Under the pieces are notes generated by a model that did no database searches, was not told where the DNA came from, and saw only the letters and a list, made by a program, of their open reading frames with translations. Shown one piece after another: positions 33,945 through 42,773 of a DNA stretch of 64,000 nt; the first letter of the stretch is position 1, and every line of letters starts with the position of its first letter. This DNA is from Owenweeksia sp. GTDB lineage: Bacteria; Bacteroidota; Bacteroidia; Flavobacteriales; Schleiferiaceae. The stretch covers positions 248,001 to 312,000 of the forward strand of contig NZNV01000001.1 in the NCBI GenBank assembly GCA_002695025.1, given 5' to 3'. The translations under genes were made by a program, and so were the position numbers.

Positions 33945-33977
33945 TTTGGAGAATTGAATAAAAAAATTTTATATTTG
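33945..33977 (+). promoter_or_regulatory. Promoter of the ECF sigma factor gene
   Basis: TTTG (33945-33948), a 21-base spacer and TATATTTG (33970-33977) match both boxes of the Bacteroidota housekeeping promoter. The leader to ATG 34100 would be about 115 bases. Confidence 0.6.
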
Positions 33978-34099
33978 AATTGCGGAAAAGCATTTTTGTT
34001 CATGGTTTTTTCGCATCGAACACTAAAAACACTATTGCTTATACATACATCTACTTGACTAAATCGAATTTTTAGGTACTAACCCAAATCAGGTAGATT

Positions 34100-34684
34100 A
34101 TGGATTTCTCAAGAGCAAGTGATAGTGAGCTTATCACCAAATATCTTTCGGGGAGCGAGTCGGCTCTCGAATTTCTGATCAGGAAACATCAGCAACGCAT
34201 TTATTCCTATATCATCGTTCGTATTCAGGACGAAGATCTGGCTAATGATGTTTTCCAGGATACTTTCGTTAAAGTGATCAACACTTTAAAACGTGGTAAG
34301 TACAATGAAGAAGGTAAGTTTTTACAATGGACGATGCGTATTGCCCATAATCTGATCATTGATCATTTCCGGAAGGCCAAGAGAATGCCTACCATGTCGC
34401 CCACGGATGAATTTGATATTTTCAATATTATCAAGGATCCCTCTCTTAACGTAGAGGCCTCTATTATAAAGGAACAAATAGAAGGAGATCTCTACAAACT
34501 CATTGAGCAGTTACCCGAAGAGCAGAAGGAAGTTTTGAAGTTAAGGCATTTTTCAGAACTGAGCTTCAAGGAGATAGCGGACCAAACCGATGTAAGTATC
34601 AATACCGCTTTAGGCCGTATGCGCTATGCGCTGATCAATTTGCGTAAGCTTATGGAAAAGAACCACGTAAGCCTGTTACAATAA
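34100..34684 (+). CDS. ECF-type RNA polymerase sigma factor
   Basis: The 194-residue protein has region 2 (FLIRKHQQRIYSYIIVR, DLANDVFQDTFVKVIN, WTMRIAHNLIIDHFRK) and region 4 (LPEEQKEVLKLRHF, LSFKEIADQTDVSINTALGRMRYAL). It directs RNA polymerase to a set of promoters. No typical anti-sigma factor follows; instead a 48-residue ORF begins 68 bases downstream. A housekeeping-type promoter precedes it, so it does not look strictly autoregulated. In relatives, sigma factors of this kind are highly conserved and expressed in growing cells; this is from memory. Confidence 0.92.
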   Translation: MDFSRASDSELITKYLSGSESALEFLIRKHQQRIYSYIIVRIQDEDLANDVFQDTFVKVINTLKRGKYNEEGKFLQWTMRIAHNLIIDHFRKAKRMPTMSPTDEFDIFNIIKDPSLNVEASIIKEQIEGDLYKLIEQLPEEQKEVLKLRHFSELSFKEIADQTDVSINTALGRMRYALINLRKLMEKNHVSLLQ

Positions 34685-34752
34685 TTTTTCAATGCAGGCA
34701 ATAAGGTTTGAAAACTGTACGTTACTTAAGGGTAATATTTCAAATCTAGCCT

Positions 34753-34899
34753 ATGGGAAGTACTACTACACTCAAAAATGAACCCGGGGCGTATTGTAAA
34801 CCCCGGAAGGAGACAATTCAGTTTTTACTGAATTACTCCAAAGCTCTGGAAGTGAAAAAACTAGCTTCCGGAGAGTATGTTGAATTTATCAGGAACTGA
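34753..34899 (+). CDS. Small 48-residue conserved-looking protein after the sigma factor
   Basis: The ORF starts ATG 34753 and ends TGA 34899. The product begins MGSTTTLKNEPGAYCKPRK and continues ETIQFLLNYSKALEVKK, a likely amphipathic helix, then SGEYVEFIRN. It lies between the sigma factor gene and a strong terminator that starts four bases after the stop, with no other ORF in between. I recall similar short proteins (a pro-x-K-xTI-x-F-x-YSKSLEV block) in this position in Flavobacteriia, but could not check. It may be a small partner or regulator of the sigma factor; this is inference. Confidence 0.65.
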   Translation: MGSTTTLKNEPGAYCKPRKETIQFLLNYSKALEVKKLASGEYVEFIRN

Positions 34900-34902
34900 T
34901 TG

Positions 34903-34934
34903 AAAGCCCCCGTATCAACGGGGGCTTTTATTTT
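34903..34934 (+). terminator. Rho-independent terminator after the small ORF
   Basis: Stem AAAGCCCCCG / CGGGGGCTTT with loop TATCAA, followed by TATTTT. It ends the sigma factor and small ORF transcript. Confidence 0.9.
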
Positions 34935-34988
34935 ACAAAGGGTTTTGTGGGGTATATGGGTTACCTTTAAACCCTAAAACATACTTAC

Positions 34989-35270
34989 ATGAAAGCCATT
35001 TGGAAAGACGTGGTACTTGCCGAAAGCGATAAGACCATTGTAATTGAAAACAACCATTATTTCCCTCCGGACTCCATCCATAAAGAATATTTCAAACCCA
35101 GCGATTTGCACACTACCTGTCCCTGGAAAGGTGAAGCTTCCTACTATTCCATTGAAGTGGATGGTGAGTTGAACAAGGATGCAGCATGGTATTACCCTAA
35201 AACCAGGGAAATGGCTAGGCCCATTGAAGGCTATATAGCCTTTTGGCGTGGTGTGGAAGTAAAATCATAG
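34989..35270 (+). CDS. DUF427-family protein
   Basis: The 93-residue protein is a short DUF427 domain: MKAIWKDVVLAESDKTIVIENNHYFP, CPWKGEASYYSI and AAWYYPKTREMARPIEGYIAFW are its hallmark strands. The family forms a compact beta fold and is widespread, but its role is unknown. It is cytoplasmic and appears to be a single gene, followed by the cold shock gene 75 bases later. Confidence 0.92.
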   Translation: MKAIWKDVVLAESDKTIVIENNHYFPPDSIHKEYFKPSDLHTTCPWKGEASYYSIEVDGELNKDAAWYYPKTREMARPIEGYIAFWRGVEVKS

Positions 35271-35284
35271 GAATTAAGGGGTGC

Positions 35285-35318
35285 CTTGTCGAAGGAGTTC
35301 CTTATTCCACTACCTTTG
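35285..35318 (+). promoter_or_regulatory. Predicted promoter of the cold shock gene
   Basis: CTTG (35285-35288), spacer of 22 and TACCTTTG (35311-35318) fit the Bacteroidota promoter pattern with one mismatch in the -33 box. The leader to ATG 35346 would be about 20 bases, without the long cold-shock leader of E. coli cspA. Confidence 0.5.
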
Positions 35319-35345
35319 ATGCCTGTTTTAATTAATTTTTTTGTT

Positions 35346-35537
35346 ATGCCAAGAGGTACTGTTAAGTTTTTCAATGAGTCTAAAGGTTACGGATTCATTA
35401 AAAGCGCTGAAACCAATCAAGACATTTTCGTACACGTGTCAGGTCTCAATCACAAAGTGAATGAGGGTGACAATGTAACTTTTGAAGTGAAAGAAGGAAA
35501 AAGAGGCTTGAACGCGGTTAACGTTCAAGCTGAGTAA
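35346..35537 (+). CDS. Cold shock protein, CspA family
   Basis: The 63-residue protein reads MPRGTVKFFNESKGYGFIKSA and has the RNP1 KGYGFI and RNP2 DIFVHVSGL motifs of the OB-fold cold shock domain. It binds single-stranded RNA or DNA and melts secondary structure. ATG 35346 is the right start; an upstream in-frame ATG at 35286 would add an unrelated extension and lies inside the promoter. A terminator follows. Confidence 0.95.
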   Translation: MPRGTVKFFNESKGYGFIKSAETNQDIFVHVSGLNHKVNEGDNVTFEVKEGKRGLNAVNVQAE

Positions 35538-35564
35538 TCTTATACTTTTTGAATTTGAATTGAT

Positions 35565-35590
35565 AGCCCCCGCAATGCGGGGGCTTTTTT
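35565..35590 (+). terminator. Rho-independent terminator of the cold shock gene
   Basis: Stem AGCCCCCGC / GCGGGGGCT with loop AAT, then TTTTTATT. The T run overlaps the stop codon of the convergent gene. The same nine-base GC stem type recurs at 34903, 51423 and 57682. Confidence 0.9.
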
Positions 35591-37085
35591 ATTGTATCAA
35601 ACTGCTGGATTTTACCAATTTTTGCAAACTGCTTTGGCCGTAAGGACCGGTAACCTTTACAATATAAATCCCTTCCTGTAGCTTATCGATATGGAGTACA
35701 TGAGGCGTACTTTTTTCAAAATCATGCCTATAACTGGCCAGTACGGATCCTCTCAGGTCCATGATCGCTATTTCACTGCCTTTTTGTATTCCTGAAAGGG
35801 TAAGCAGCCCGGATGCCGGGTTGGGGTATAGCTTAAAATCATGCAGGGTAGTTGATTCCTGCAGGCCAATATTACAACGCCCGTTAATGTGTATATAGAG
35901 AATGCTATCGCTAATATCTGACCCACATACGTTGGTCAGAGAATTGCCATCCATACCGGTTTTGATAGTTAGGGCAAATACTCCTGAGTCCAGTAATGGA
36001 TTAAATAACTTAAGGTAAGCCCTGTCTGAATACACTTTTGAAGAAGTAGTGCTTACGTCAATTACCGGGACAGCAACACTGTTTGGACCGATAAGGCGAA
36101 AATCAGTTGGGTCAATGGTAGTATGTACCACAGGCTTGGTGAAAGTTATCGGAATAATGGAATCACCACAACTTATTACCAGAGTATCCTTATCAAAGCC
36201 CCAGTGCTCTGCCTCATTACTGCAATAATCTACAATGTGATGGACAAAGTCTGTTATAAAGGAACCTATTAAAACGGGCTGTCTGGTAATGGGATGAAAC
36301 CGGTATTCCTCAATAACAATACCCACACTGCTTCTTTTTTCAGAAGCAATAGGGCTGAAATCAATAACTCCGGTTGAATTATTAAGGTGGTAACCATCAT
36401 AAGACAACACCGGATCGGAAACGGAATAACCCGCATTGAAGTCCATTGGCTGACCGATACCACATTGCCCAGTGTATACCGGTGATTTATAAAAGTAGAG
36501 CGAATCGCCATCGGGCTCATTGATAAAGGCGTCATAATAGGTTACCCTGTTCCGGCAGATAGGCCGCATTAATTCAATAATACTGTACTCAGGAAGGGAG
36601 TTAGGACCGAGGGTATTGTTTAAACGGGCGGTAATTAAATTGTTGGTCCCTGAGATAGAAGCCAGATTATCAACATGGGTACGGCAGCACTCTGCTTCCC
36701 ACTCCATAGTAATGTTTGCGCAGTAAGGGCCAAGGTCTACGGTATTTTCGTAGTAATAAATATAGTAACGAACTGCAGACGAATCCGAAACACACAGGTC
36801 CGCTCCGGGAAGATACACTCCACCGTTGGAATAGGGCGTTCCCGCAACAGAAACTGAATCAAGCGTTACCTGAAAAGAGCTGACAGGGGCACAGGGGTTG
36901 GTAATACAAACAGGTACACTGGGATTTGCGGGTACCGGGCTTTTGCTATCATGTACTACATAAAGCTTTAACGTATAAAATGTATCATGATCATGCTCAT
37001 AGGTCAATTGTCCTCCAACTGTATGCGATGCAAGAATAGAATTGGCGCTTATGATCAGCAGCCCGAGTAAAAGTTTCCTCATCAT
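35589..37085 (-). CDS. Secreted beta-rich protein with T9SS C-terminal sorting domain
   Basis: The 498-residue product begins with a signal peptide (MMRKLLLGLLIISANSILA) followed by SHTVGGQLTYEHD, the start seen in a large Bacteroidota family of surface adhesin-like proteins. The body contains beta-sandwich-like segments and cysteines (CITNPCAPV, CCRTHVDN). The C-terminus is a type A sorting domain (FKLYPNPASGLLTLSG, IMDLRGSVLASYR, LQEGIYIVKVTG). It should cross the outer membrane through the type IX system and be anchored or released. It is divergent from the S46 peptidase gene. Its ligand is unknown. Confidence 0.88.
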   Translation of the reverse strand: MMRKLLLGLLIISANSILASHTVGGQLTYEHDHDTFYTLKLYVVHDSKSPVPANPSVPVCITNPCAPVSSFQVTLDSVSVAGTPYSNGGVYLPGADLCVSDSSAVRYYIYYYENTVDLGPYCANITMEWEAECCRTHVDNLASISGTNNLITARLNNTLGPNSLPEYSIIELMRPICRNRVTYYDAFINEPDGDSLYFYKSPVYTGQCGIGQPMDFNAGYSVSDPVLSYDGYHLNNSTGVIDFSPIASEKRSSVGIVIEEYRFHPITRQPVLIGSFITDFVHHIVDYCSNEAEHWGFDKDTLVISCGDSIIPITFTKPVVHTTIDPTDFRLIGPNSVAVPVIDVSTTSSKVYSDRAYLKLFNPLLDSGVFALTIKTGMDGNSLTNVCGSDISDSILYIHINGRCNIGLQESTTLHDFKLYPNPASGLLTLSGIQKGSEIAIMDLRGSVLASYRHDFEKSTPHVLHIDKLQEGIYIVKVTGPYGQSSLQKLVKSSSLIQ

Positions 37086-37109
37086 AGGTTAAAGTCTTAG
37101 ATTTATACA

Positions 37110-37117
37110 CAAATATA
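37110..37117 (-). promoter_or_regulatory. Possible -7 element of the T9SS cargo gene
   Basis: On the minus strand this reads TATATTTG (TAnnTTTG), 24 bases before ATG 37085. No -33 box is clear. Confidence 0.4.
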
Positions 37118-37175
37118 ATTTTTTGAATACGGCTTATTAAAAGGAAAGACTGTGGATTATTTAAAGACCATTTCT

Positions 37176-39389
37176 ATGAAAGGAAAGCTTAAAAATGCAA
37201 TTCTGCTTATTCTCATCACCCTTCAAATTCCCCTTCATGCCAAGGAAGGCATGTGGATACCCTATCTCATCAGCCAACTGAACCAGGATGAAATGGTGGC
37301 CATGGGTCTTGAAATAACCGCAGAAGATATTTACAGCGTTAACCAATCATCCATTAAAGACGCCATTGTTCATTTTAACGGAGGCTGCACGGCTGAGATC
37401 ATCAGCAATAAAGGGCTATTGCTGACCAATCACCACTGTGGTTATTCCCAGATACAAAAGCACAGTTCGGTAGAGAATAATTATTTAAAGAATGGATTTT
37501 GGGCCATGTCAGGTAGGGAAGAACTGAAGAATCCCGGTCTTACGGCTTCTATCATAAAATACATGGAGGATGTGACCAATGAGGTCTTACAAGATGTAAA
37601 TGACCAGATGAGCATTGCCGAACGGGAAGCAACGGTATCTGCTACCATTAAAAAGATATTGGAAGGACGAAAGAACAGTGAAGGTTATGAGCTGAAAATA
37701 AATCCGTTTTTTTATGGTAATCAGTACATTTTAATTGCTGAGGAAGTTTTCAGGGATGTACGCCTGGTAGGTGCCCCTCCATCTTCCATCGGGAAATTTG
37801 GTGCGGATACGGATAACTGGATGTGGCCCCGGCATACTGGTGATTTTTCAGTATTCAGGATCTATTCAGGTGCGGATAATAAGCCGGCAGATGTAGCGGA
37901 TGAGAATATTCCTTATAATCCCAATTACCATCTTAAGATAAATATTAGTGGGGTGCAGGAAAATGATTTCAGCATGATCTATGGTTTTCCGGGTTCTACC
38001 CAGGAATACCTTCCTTCTGCTGAAATTAAAAACACCATTGAAGTGTATGATCCAGCTCGTATTGCAGTACGTGAAAAGCTTCTCAGGATACTGGACCGTA
38101 AAATGCGTCAGAATGATGCCACCCGCATCCAGTATGCCTCTAAATATGCTTCTATAAGCAATTCCTGGAAGAAGTGGATTGGAGAAATAAAAGGTGTAAA
38201 GGAAACGGATGGGGTAGAGCGCAGGCAACAACTGGAAAACCAGTTTGAAGCTGCGTTGAATAAAGATGCGGTGCTAAGGGAGAAATACGGAGAGGTACTG
38301 GGCGAATTGAATAAGCTCTATGAGGAAAGAAAACCCCTGATGCTGGAGAGATATTACTATATAGAAATCGGCTACCTGGGTATTGAAGTGTTGCGCCACA
38401 TGCTGGGATATCGCTCTATGGTGCAGTATTACCAGGAAGATAAAGACAATGAATTACAGCAGAGAGCTTCGGAGATAGCCAATGGAATGGATAACTTTTA
38501 CAAGGATTTTGACGTGGAACTGGACCGGCAGGCCATGCAAGTCTTGTTGCCCATTTACCTGAAGGAAGTTTCTACTGAAGAAGTACCGGAATTGGTAAAA
38601 AAACTGAAGGAGATGGAGGATAAGGACCTCCGGGAGTATATTGACGAGTTGTATGAAGACCTGGTGGTTTTGGAAGACCCTTTGGAGTTCAGGGAGATGT
38701 TACAGAATAAGCCTTCCAAAGTAGCCCGGAAAATAGAAAAAAGTGATGCGTATCAACTGAGTTCCGCGATGTATGATCACTTTATTCGCGTTTTAAATCC
38801 CCGGGTTTCCGCTATTAATGATAAGATCGATTATTACCAGGGGCAGTATATTACTGCTATGCGCCAGGTATTTCCCATGAAGCGCTTTTACCCGGATGCC
38901 AACAGCACCCTTAGGGTAGCCTACGGTAAGGTGGAACCCTATGAGCCGCGTGATGCTGTTTACTATGAAACCCAGACCTACCTGGATGGGGTTATGGCCA
39001 AGTACATCCCCGGAGATTACGAATTTGACCTGCCCGTTAAACTTATAGAACTCTATAAGGATAAGGATTTTGGTCCGTACGGAGAGGATGATAAAATGCC
39101 AGTATGTTTTATTGCTTCCAACCATACCACCGGAGGTAATTCCGGCAGCCCGGCCCTTAATGGTAAAGGGGAATTGGTAGGTCTTAATTTTGACCGGGTA
39201 TGGGAAGGAACCATGAGTGACATCAATTACGATATCAGCCGTTGCCGTAACATTATGGTGGATATCCGCTACGTCCTGTTTATCATGGATAAGTTTGCAG
39301 GAGCCAAATACCTGGTGGACGAAATGGACCTGGTGTATAATCCGGTGGTCAATAAAGACGAGGAAATGAAGAAAGTACTGACGAATTAA
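37176..39389 (+). CDS. S46-family dipeptidyl peptidase, DPP11-like
   Basis: From ATG 37176 the 737-residue protein has a signal peptide (MKGKLKNAILLILITLQIPLHAK) and EGMWIP, the S46 start. The catalytic histidine is in TNHHCGY (86-87) and the nucleophile is Ser656 in GNSGSP. Arg674, 18 residues on (LNFDRVWEG), matches the arginine that sets Asp/Glu preference in DPP11, where DPP7 has glycine. It therefore probably removes dipeptides with acidic P1 residues from peptides in the periplasm. No T9SS domain is present. A longer start at GTG 37152 is less likely. Confidence 0.92.
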   Translation: MKGKLKNAILLILITLQIPLHAKEGMWIPYLISQLNQDEMVAMGLEITAEDIYSVNQSSIKDAIVHFNGGCTAEIISNKGLLLTNHHCGYSQIQKHSSVENNYLKNGFWAMSGREELKNPGLTASIIKYMEDVTNEVLQDVNDQMSIAEREATVSATIKKILEGRKNSEGYELKINPFFYGNQYILIAEEVFRDVRLVGAPPSSIGKFGADTDNWMWPRHTGDFSVFRIYSGADNKPADVADENIPYNPNYHLKINISGVQENDFSMIYGFPGSTQEYLPSAEIKNTIEVYDPARIAVREKLLRILDRKMRQNDATRIQYASKYASISNSWKKWIGEIKGVKETDGVERRQQLENQFEAALNKDAVLREKYGEVLGELNKLYEERKPLMLERYYYIEIGYLGIEVLRHMLGYRSMVQYYQEDKDNELQQRASEIANGMDNFYKDFDVELDRQAMQVLLPIYLKEVSTEEVPELVKKLKEMEDKDLREYIDELYEDLVVLEDPLEFREMLQNKPSKVARKIEKSDAYQLSSAMYDHFIRVLNPRVSAINDKIDYYQGQYITAMRQVFPMKRFYPDANSTLRVAYGKVEPYEPRDAVYYETQTYLDGVMAKYIPGDYEFDLPVKLIELYKDKDFGPYGEDDKMPVCFIASNHTTGGNSGSPALNGKGELVGLNFDRVWEGTMSDINYDISRCRNIMVDIRYVLFIMDKFAGAKYLVDEMDLVYNPVVNKDEEMKKVLTN

Positions 39390-39392
39390 ATT

Positions 39393-40130
39393 CTAGAAAC
39401 CCGCTGGAGCTGACAATATAAAGATGGTGGGTTTCTTTTCAAGGTCAGGTTTGTTCTTTTTCCACTCTGCTATAGTCTGGGTTTTGATCATTTCACTGTC
39501 CAGAGTAATATCTCGGGCAATGCACAGCAGGCTGTCCGGACTGCAGGTTGAGGTAAGGTCCTCAAACATTTTCATATTACGGTAAGGTGTTTCCATGAAT
39601 ATCTGGCTTTGCTCGCTTTTCTGGCTCAGCTTTTCCAGGGATTTGAGCTTTTTTGAACGTTGCGATTTATCAATGGGCAGGTAACCGTTAAAGGCAAAAT
39701 TTTGTCCGTTCATACCACTGGCCATCATGGCCATAAGAATAGAGGAGGGGCCTACTAAAGGAACCACCCTTATACCTTTTTGGTGGGCCAGCATCACCAC
39801 TTCTCCACCGGGATCAGCAACACCGGGAGCTCCGGCTTCAGAAATAACCCCCACATGATGTCCGTCCAGGCAGGGATTTAAGAATTCCGGTACTTCCTCA
39901 ACTTGTGTGTACTTGTTGAGAACATTGATGCGAAGGCGGTCCTGGGATTTGGAGGGTAGCACCTTTTTAATAAAAGCCCGGGCTGATTTTTCATTCTCCA
40001 CGATATAGTGCTGGGTCATATCAATCACCTTTTTAACCGCCAGTGGCAGCACCTCCAGGGGCTCAACCTCACCCATCAGCGATGGTATAAGGTATAATTT
40101 ACCGGGGGCCCGATTGCTGTTATCCTCCAT
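39393..40130 (-). CDS. Tetrapyrrole-type SAM methyltransferase, RsmI-like
   Basis: The 245-residue protein is related to RsmI (16S rRNA 2'-O-methyltransferase) and CbiF folds. GVISEAGAPGVADPGGEVVMLAHQKG and VPLVGPSSILMAMMASGMNGQNFAFNGYLP are the SAM-site segments. The N-terminal GKLYLIPSLMGE is shifted from the usual RsmI start (GTLYLVATPIGN), so it belongs to a separate Bacteroidota branch whose substrate is not certain. The start overlaps the phosphatase gene by 11 bases. Confidence 0.85.
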   Translation of the reverse strand: MEDNSNRAPGKLYLIPSLMGEVEPLEVLPLAVKKVIDMTQHYIVENEKSARAFIKKVLPSKSQDRLRINVLNKYTQVEEVPEFLNPCLDGHHVGVISEAGAPGVADPGGEVVMLAHQKGIRVVPLVGPSSILMAMMASGMNGQNFAFNGYLPIDKSQRSKKLKSLEKLSQKSEQSQIFMETPYRNMKMFEDLTSTCSPDSLLCIARDITLDSEMIKTQTIAEWKKNKPDLEKKPTIFILSAPAGF

Positions 40131-40578
40131 GCTTTACCTTTTTAGTGATCTCATCCGTGGCCTGGTCCAGCAGGCGGTATACATTTTCAAAGCCCTGGTC
40201 GCCTCCAAAGTAAGGATCAGGAACTTCGCGGTTGGAGGAAGGTTCCAGTTCGTTCAACAGGAAGTCCACTTTGTTCTTATCCGCTTCATTACGTGCCAGC
40301 TCTACAACGTTGGCATAATTGCTTTCGTCCATAACATAGATACGATCAAAACGATCAAAATCTGAAACGGTGAATTGGCGTCCTCTGAGGTCGGAGATGT
40401 TAACACCGTATTTCCTGCCAATTTTAATGGCACGCGGATCCGGTGCTTCATCAACATGATAGGAGGAAGTTCCCGCACTATCCACCTCCGCATCCGTATC
40501 TTTCAGTTTTTCGCGAAGTATACCTTCGGCAAGTGGCGATCGGCAGATGTTGCCGAGACAGACCATCAGGATTTTCAT
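40120..40578 (-). CDS. Low-molecular-weight protein tyrosine phosphatase
   Basis: The 152-residue protein starts MKILMVCLGNICRSPLAEG, with the CX5R phosphate loop (Cys7, Arg13). The acid catalyst aspartate is in VPDPYFGG near the C-terminus. It hydrolyses phosphotyrosine or arginine-phosphate in proteins, often linked to polysaccharide export or stress. It is probably co-transcribed with the RsmI-like gene. ATG 40578 is preferred over 40587. Confidence 0.93.
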   Translation of the reverse strand: MKILMVCLGNICRSPLAEGILREKLKDTDAEVDSAGTSSYHVDEAPDPRAIKIGRKYGVNISDLRGRQFTVSDFDRFDRIYVMDESNYANVVELARNEADKNKVDFLLNELEPSSNREVPDPYFGGDQGFENVYRLLDQATDEITKKVKHGG

Positions 40579-40645
40579 AAGTGACAATGGTTTGTGGTAA
40601 AAATAAAAAGAAAATAAGCGGTATCGGGCAAGCCTGCCTCATTAA

Positions 40646-40678
40646 ACGAAAAAGCCCTTCTCAAAGGAAGGGCTTTCG
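40646..40678 (-). terminator. Terminator of dnaA
   Basis: Stem AAAGCCCTTC / GAAGGGCTTT with loop TCAAAG; on the minus strand it is followed by TTTTTCG. It lies 24 bases after the dnaA stop. Confidence 0.85.
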
Positions 40679-40700
40679 TGTTTCTTTTCTTGTCCTTGTT

Positions 40701-42131
40701 TTACTGGAGGGTAAGCTTTTTACGGATGTCATCCACATAGGTTCTGAAACGCTTATCGGTATCCGCAAGGTTGTTTACAGTACGGCAGGCGTGCAATACG
40801 GTTGCATGGTCTTTATTTCCGCATTGAGCCCCGATACTGGCTAACGAATTTTTTGTGAGTTGCTTTGAAAAGTACATGGCCAATTGGCGTGCCTGGACAA
40901 TTTCCCTCTTCCTTGTGGGAGATTTCAAAAGATCAATAGGCATGTCAAAATAGTCGCATACCACTTTTTGGATATAGTCGATCGATATCTCCCTTGTCGT
41001 GTTCTTAACAAACTTGTCGATCATCTGCTTGGCTAGGTCTACGGTAATCTTCTTTTTGTTTAATGAAGATTGGGCCAGCAAAGAGATCAGTGCACCTTCC
41101 AGTTCCCGCACATTACTGTTAATACTGTAAGCCAGGTACTCGATAACATCATCCGGCATTTCCACCCCATCATTATAGAGTTTCTGGTTGAGGATGGCAA
41201 TGCGGGTTTCCAGGTCCGGTACCTGAAGGTCTGCGCTTAGGCCCCATTTAAAACGGGAAAGCAGACGTTGTTCCACTCCCTGCAAGTCAACCGGAGCGCG
41301 ATCTGAAGTAAGGATCACCTGTTTGCCATGTTGATGCAGATGGTTGAATATCTCAAAGAAAACGTCCTGGGTCTTTTCCTTACCGGCAAAGGAATGAACG
41401 TCATCCATAATCAGCACATCTATCATCTGGTAGAAGTGCACAAAGTCGTTTTTGGTATTGTTGCGGATAGAGTCAATAAATTGCTGGGTAAATTTTTCAG
41501 CAGACACATACAGTACCGTTTTTTCAGGGTACTTGTCCTTAATTTCAATACCAATGGCATGAGCAAGGTGGGTTTTTCCCAGCCCATTGCCCCCATATAT
41601 TAACAGTGGGTTAAAAGAAGTTCCTCCAGGCTTGTTGGCTACCGCAAAACCTGCTGAGCGGGCAAGGCGATTACAATCGCCTTCAACAAAATTTTCAAAA
41701 GTGTAATTGGGGTTAAGTTGCGACTCAACGTGTACCTTTCGTAAACCCGGTATGATAAAAGGATTTTTAACCCCTTTCTCCCCAATCTCGATCGGCATAT
41801 TGACCTTGGGGTTTTTGATAGGTCCACGATTGCTGCTGGGAATTTTAACCGTGTAGGGGTTGGAGTTGCCATAGGTGTTTTCCATCACTATGCTATACAC
41901 CAGTTTGGCGTCTTCACCTAATTCCCTTGTAATTGCACTTTTAAGAAGTTTGATGTAATTCTCTTCAAGCCATTCGTAGAAAAACTTACTTGGAACCTGG
42001 ATGCTCAAAACATTATCTTTGAGCTTCAGGGGCTTAATGGGCAGGAACCACGTCTTAAAACTTTGAGAAGGAATATTGTCTTTGATATAGTCAAGACAAT
42101 TCTCCCAAACTGTTTTTGCAGTTAGTTCCAT
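40701..42131 (-). CDS. dnaA: Chromosomal replication initiator protein
   Basis: The 476-residue protein has domain I (ENCLDYIKDNIPSQSFKTWF), a linker, the AAA+ domain with Walker A GGNGLGKTHLAHAIG and Walker B LIMDDVHSFAGK, and the DNA-binding domain IV with GNKDHATVLHACRTV. It binds DnaA boxes and opens oriC. No cluster of DnaA boxes is seen next to the gene, so the origin is probably elsewhere. The 228 bases upstream hold one near-match, TGTAGATAA at 42223-42231, which may be for autoregulation. Confidence 0.97.
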   Translation of the reverse strand: MELTAKTVWENCLDYIKDNIPSQSFKTWFLPIKPLKLKDNVLSIQVPSKFFYEWLEENYIKLLKSAITRELGEDAKLVYSIVMENTYGNSNPYTVKIPSSNRGPIKNPKVNMPIEIGEKGVKNPFIIPGLRKVHVESQLNPNYTFENFVEGDCNRLARSAGFAVANKPGGTSFNPLLIYGGNGLGKTHLAHAIGIEIKDKYPEKTVLYVSAEKFTQQFIDSIRNNTKNDFVHFYQMIDVLIMDDVHSFAGKEKTQDVFFEIFNHLHQHGKQVILTSDRAPVDLQGVEQRLLSRFKWGLSADLQVPDLETRIAILNQKLYNDGVEMPDDVIEYLAYSINSNVRELEGALISLLAQSSLNKKKITVDLAKQMIDKFVKNTTREISIDYIQKVVCDYFDMPIDLLKSPTRKREIVQARQLAMYFSKQLTKNSLASIGAQCGNKDHATVLHACRTVNNLADTDKRFRTYVDDIRKKLTLQ

Positions 42132-42359
42132 TGATCGTTAAGCGTTTAAAAAAAATTAGTTTTACACCCTGTCTCAGGAGGGGAAACAAGGTGCGCTTGA
42201 TTCTGATTTCTGAGGGCAAATGTGTAGATAAAAAAATGATAAAAAAAATGGAAATAGGGTTGAATTTCCGGTTTTTTTTGTCAATATTAAGCGAGTGTTA
42301 ACCGCTCTGAATCCCGCATTCTACGGTTGAAGTTGGTTAATTATCAGATAGAAAAGTAA

Positions 42360-42773
42360 ATGTTTGTAAAGAGAACCGCCATACGGGTTCGTTATGCCGA
42401 AACCGACCAAATGGGGGTAGTATATTACGGTAACTATCCACAGTATTTTGAGGTGGGTAGAGTGGAAGCCCTGAGAACCCTGGGAATGAGCTACCGGGAA
42501 ATGGAAGAAGGGGGTATTATGTTGCCGGTGGTGAAACTGGAGATACAATACATCCGCCCCGCTTTATACGATGACCTCTTAACCATAGATACCCGGATTA
42601 CCGAAATGCCTTCAACCAGGATCACTTTCCACCATGAGGTGTTTAATGAGGAAAAGGTGCTCTTAACCAAAGGCCTGGTTCAACTGGTGTTCTTAAACCG
42701 TTCCAACCGAAGGCCCTGCAAAGCCCCGGAGGACTTTCTGAGTAAAATTGAACCTTACTTTAGCGGAGGCTAA
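42360..42773 (+). CDS. Acyl-CoA thioesterase, 4HBT/YbgC type
   Basis: The 137-residue hot-dog-fold protein has the signature RVRYAETDQMGVVYYGNYPQYFEVGRVE, in which the aspartate is the likely general base. It hydrolyses acyl-CoA or similar thioesters in the cytoplasm. The ATG at 42360 is directly before the first strand. Its end overlaps the convergent M4-like peptidase gene by four bases. The 228-base gap from dnaA carries no other gene. Confidence 0.9.
   Translation: MFVKRTAIRVRYAETDQMGVVYYGNYPQYFEVGRVEALRTLGMSYREMEEGGIMLPVVKLEIQYIRPALYDDLLTIDTRITEMPSTRITFHHEVFNEEKVLLTKGLVQLVFLNRSNRRPCKAPEDFLSKIEPYFSGG

Noticed and set aside
35286-35345. N-terminal extension of the cold shock protein from ATG 35286
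   Set aside because: It overlaps the predicted promoter, and cold shock proteins start directly with the first beta strand (MPRGTVKFF).
42132-42359. Origin of replication next to dnaA
   Set aside because: Only one near-match to a DnaA box (TGTAGATAA at 42223-42231) and no AT-rich repeat array. Bacteroidota often have oriC away from dnaA.
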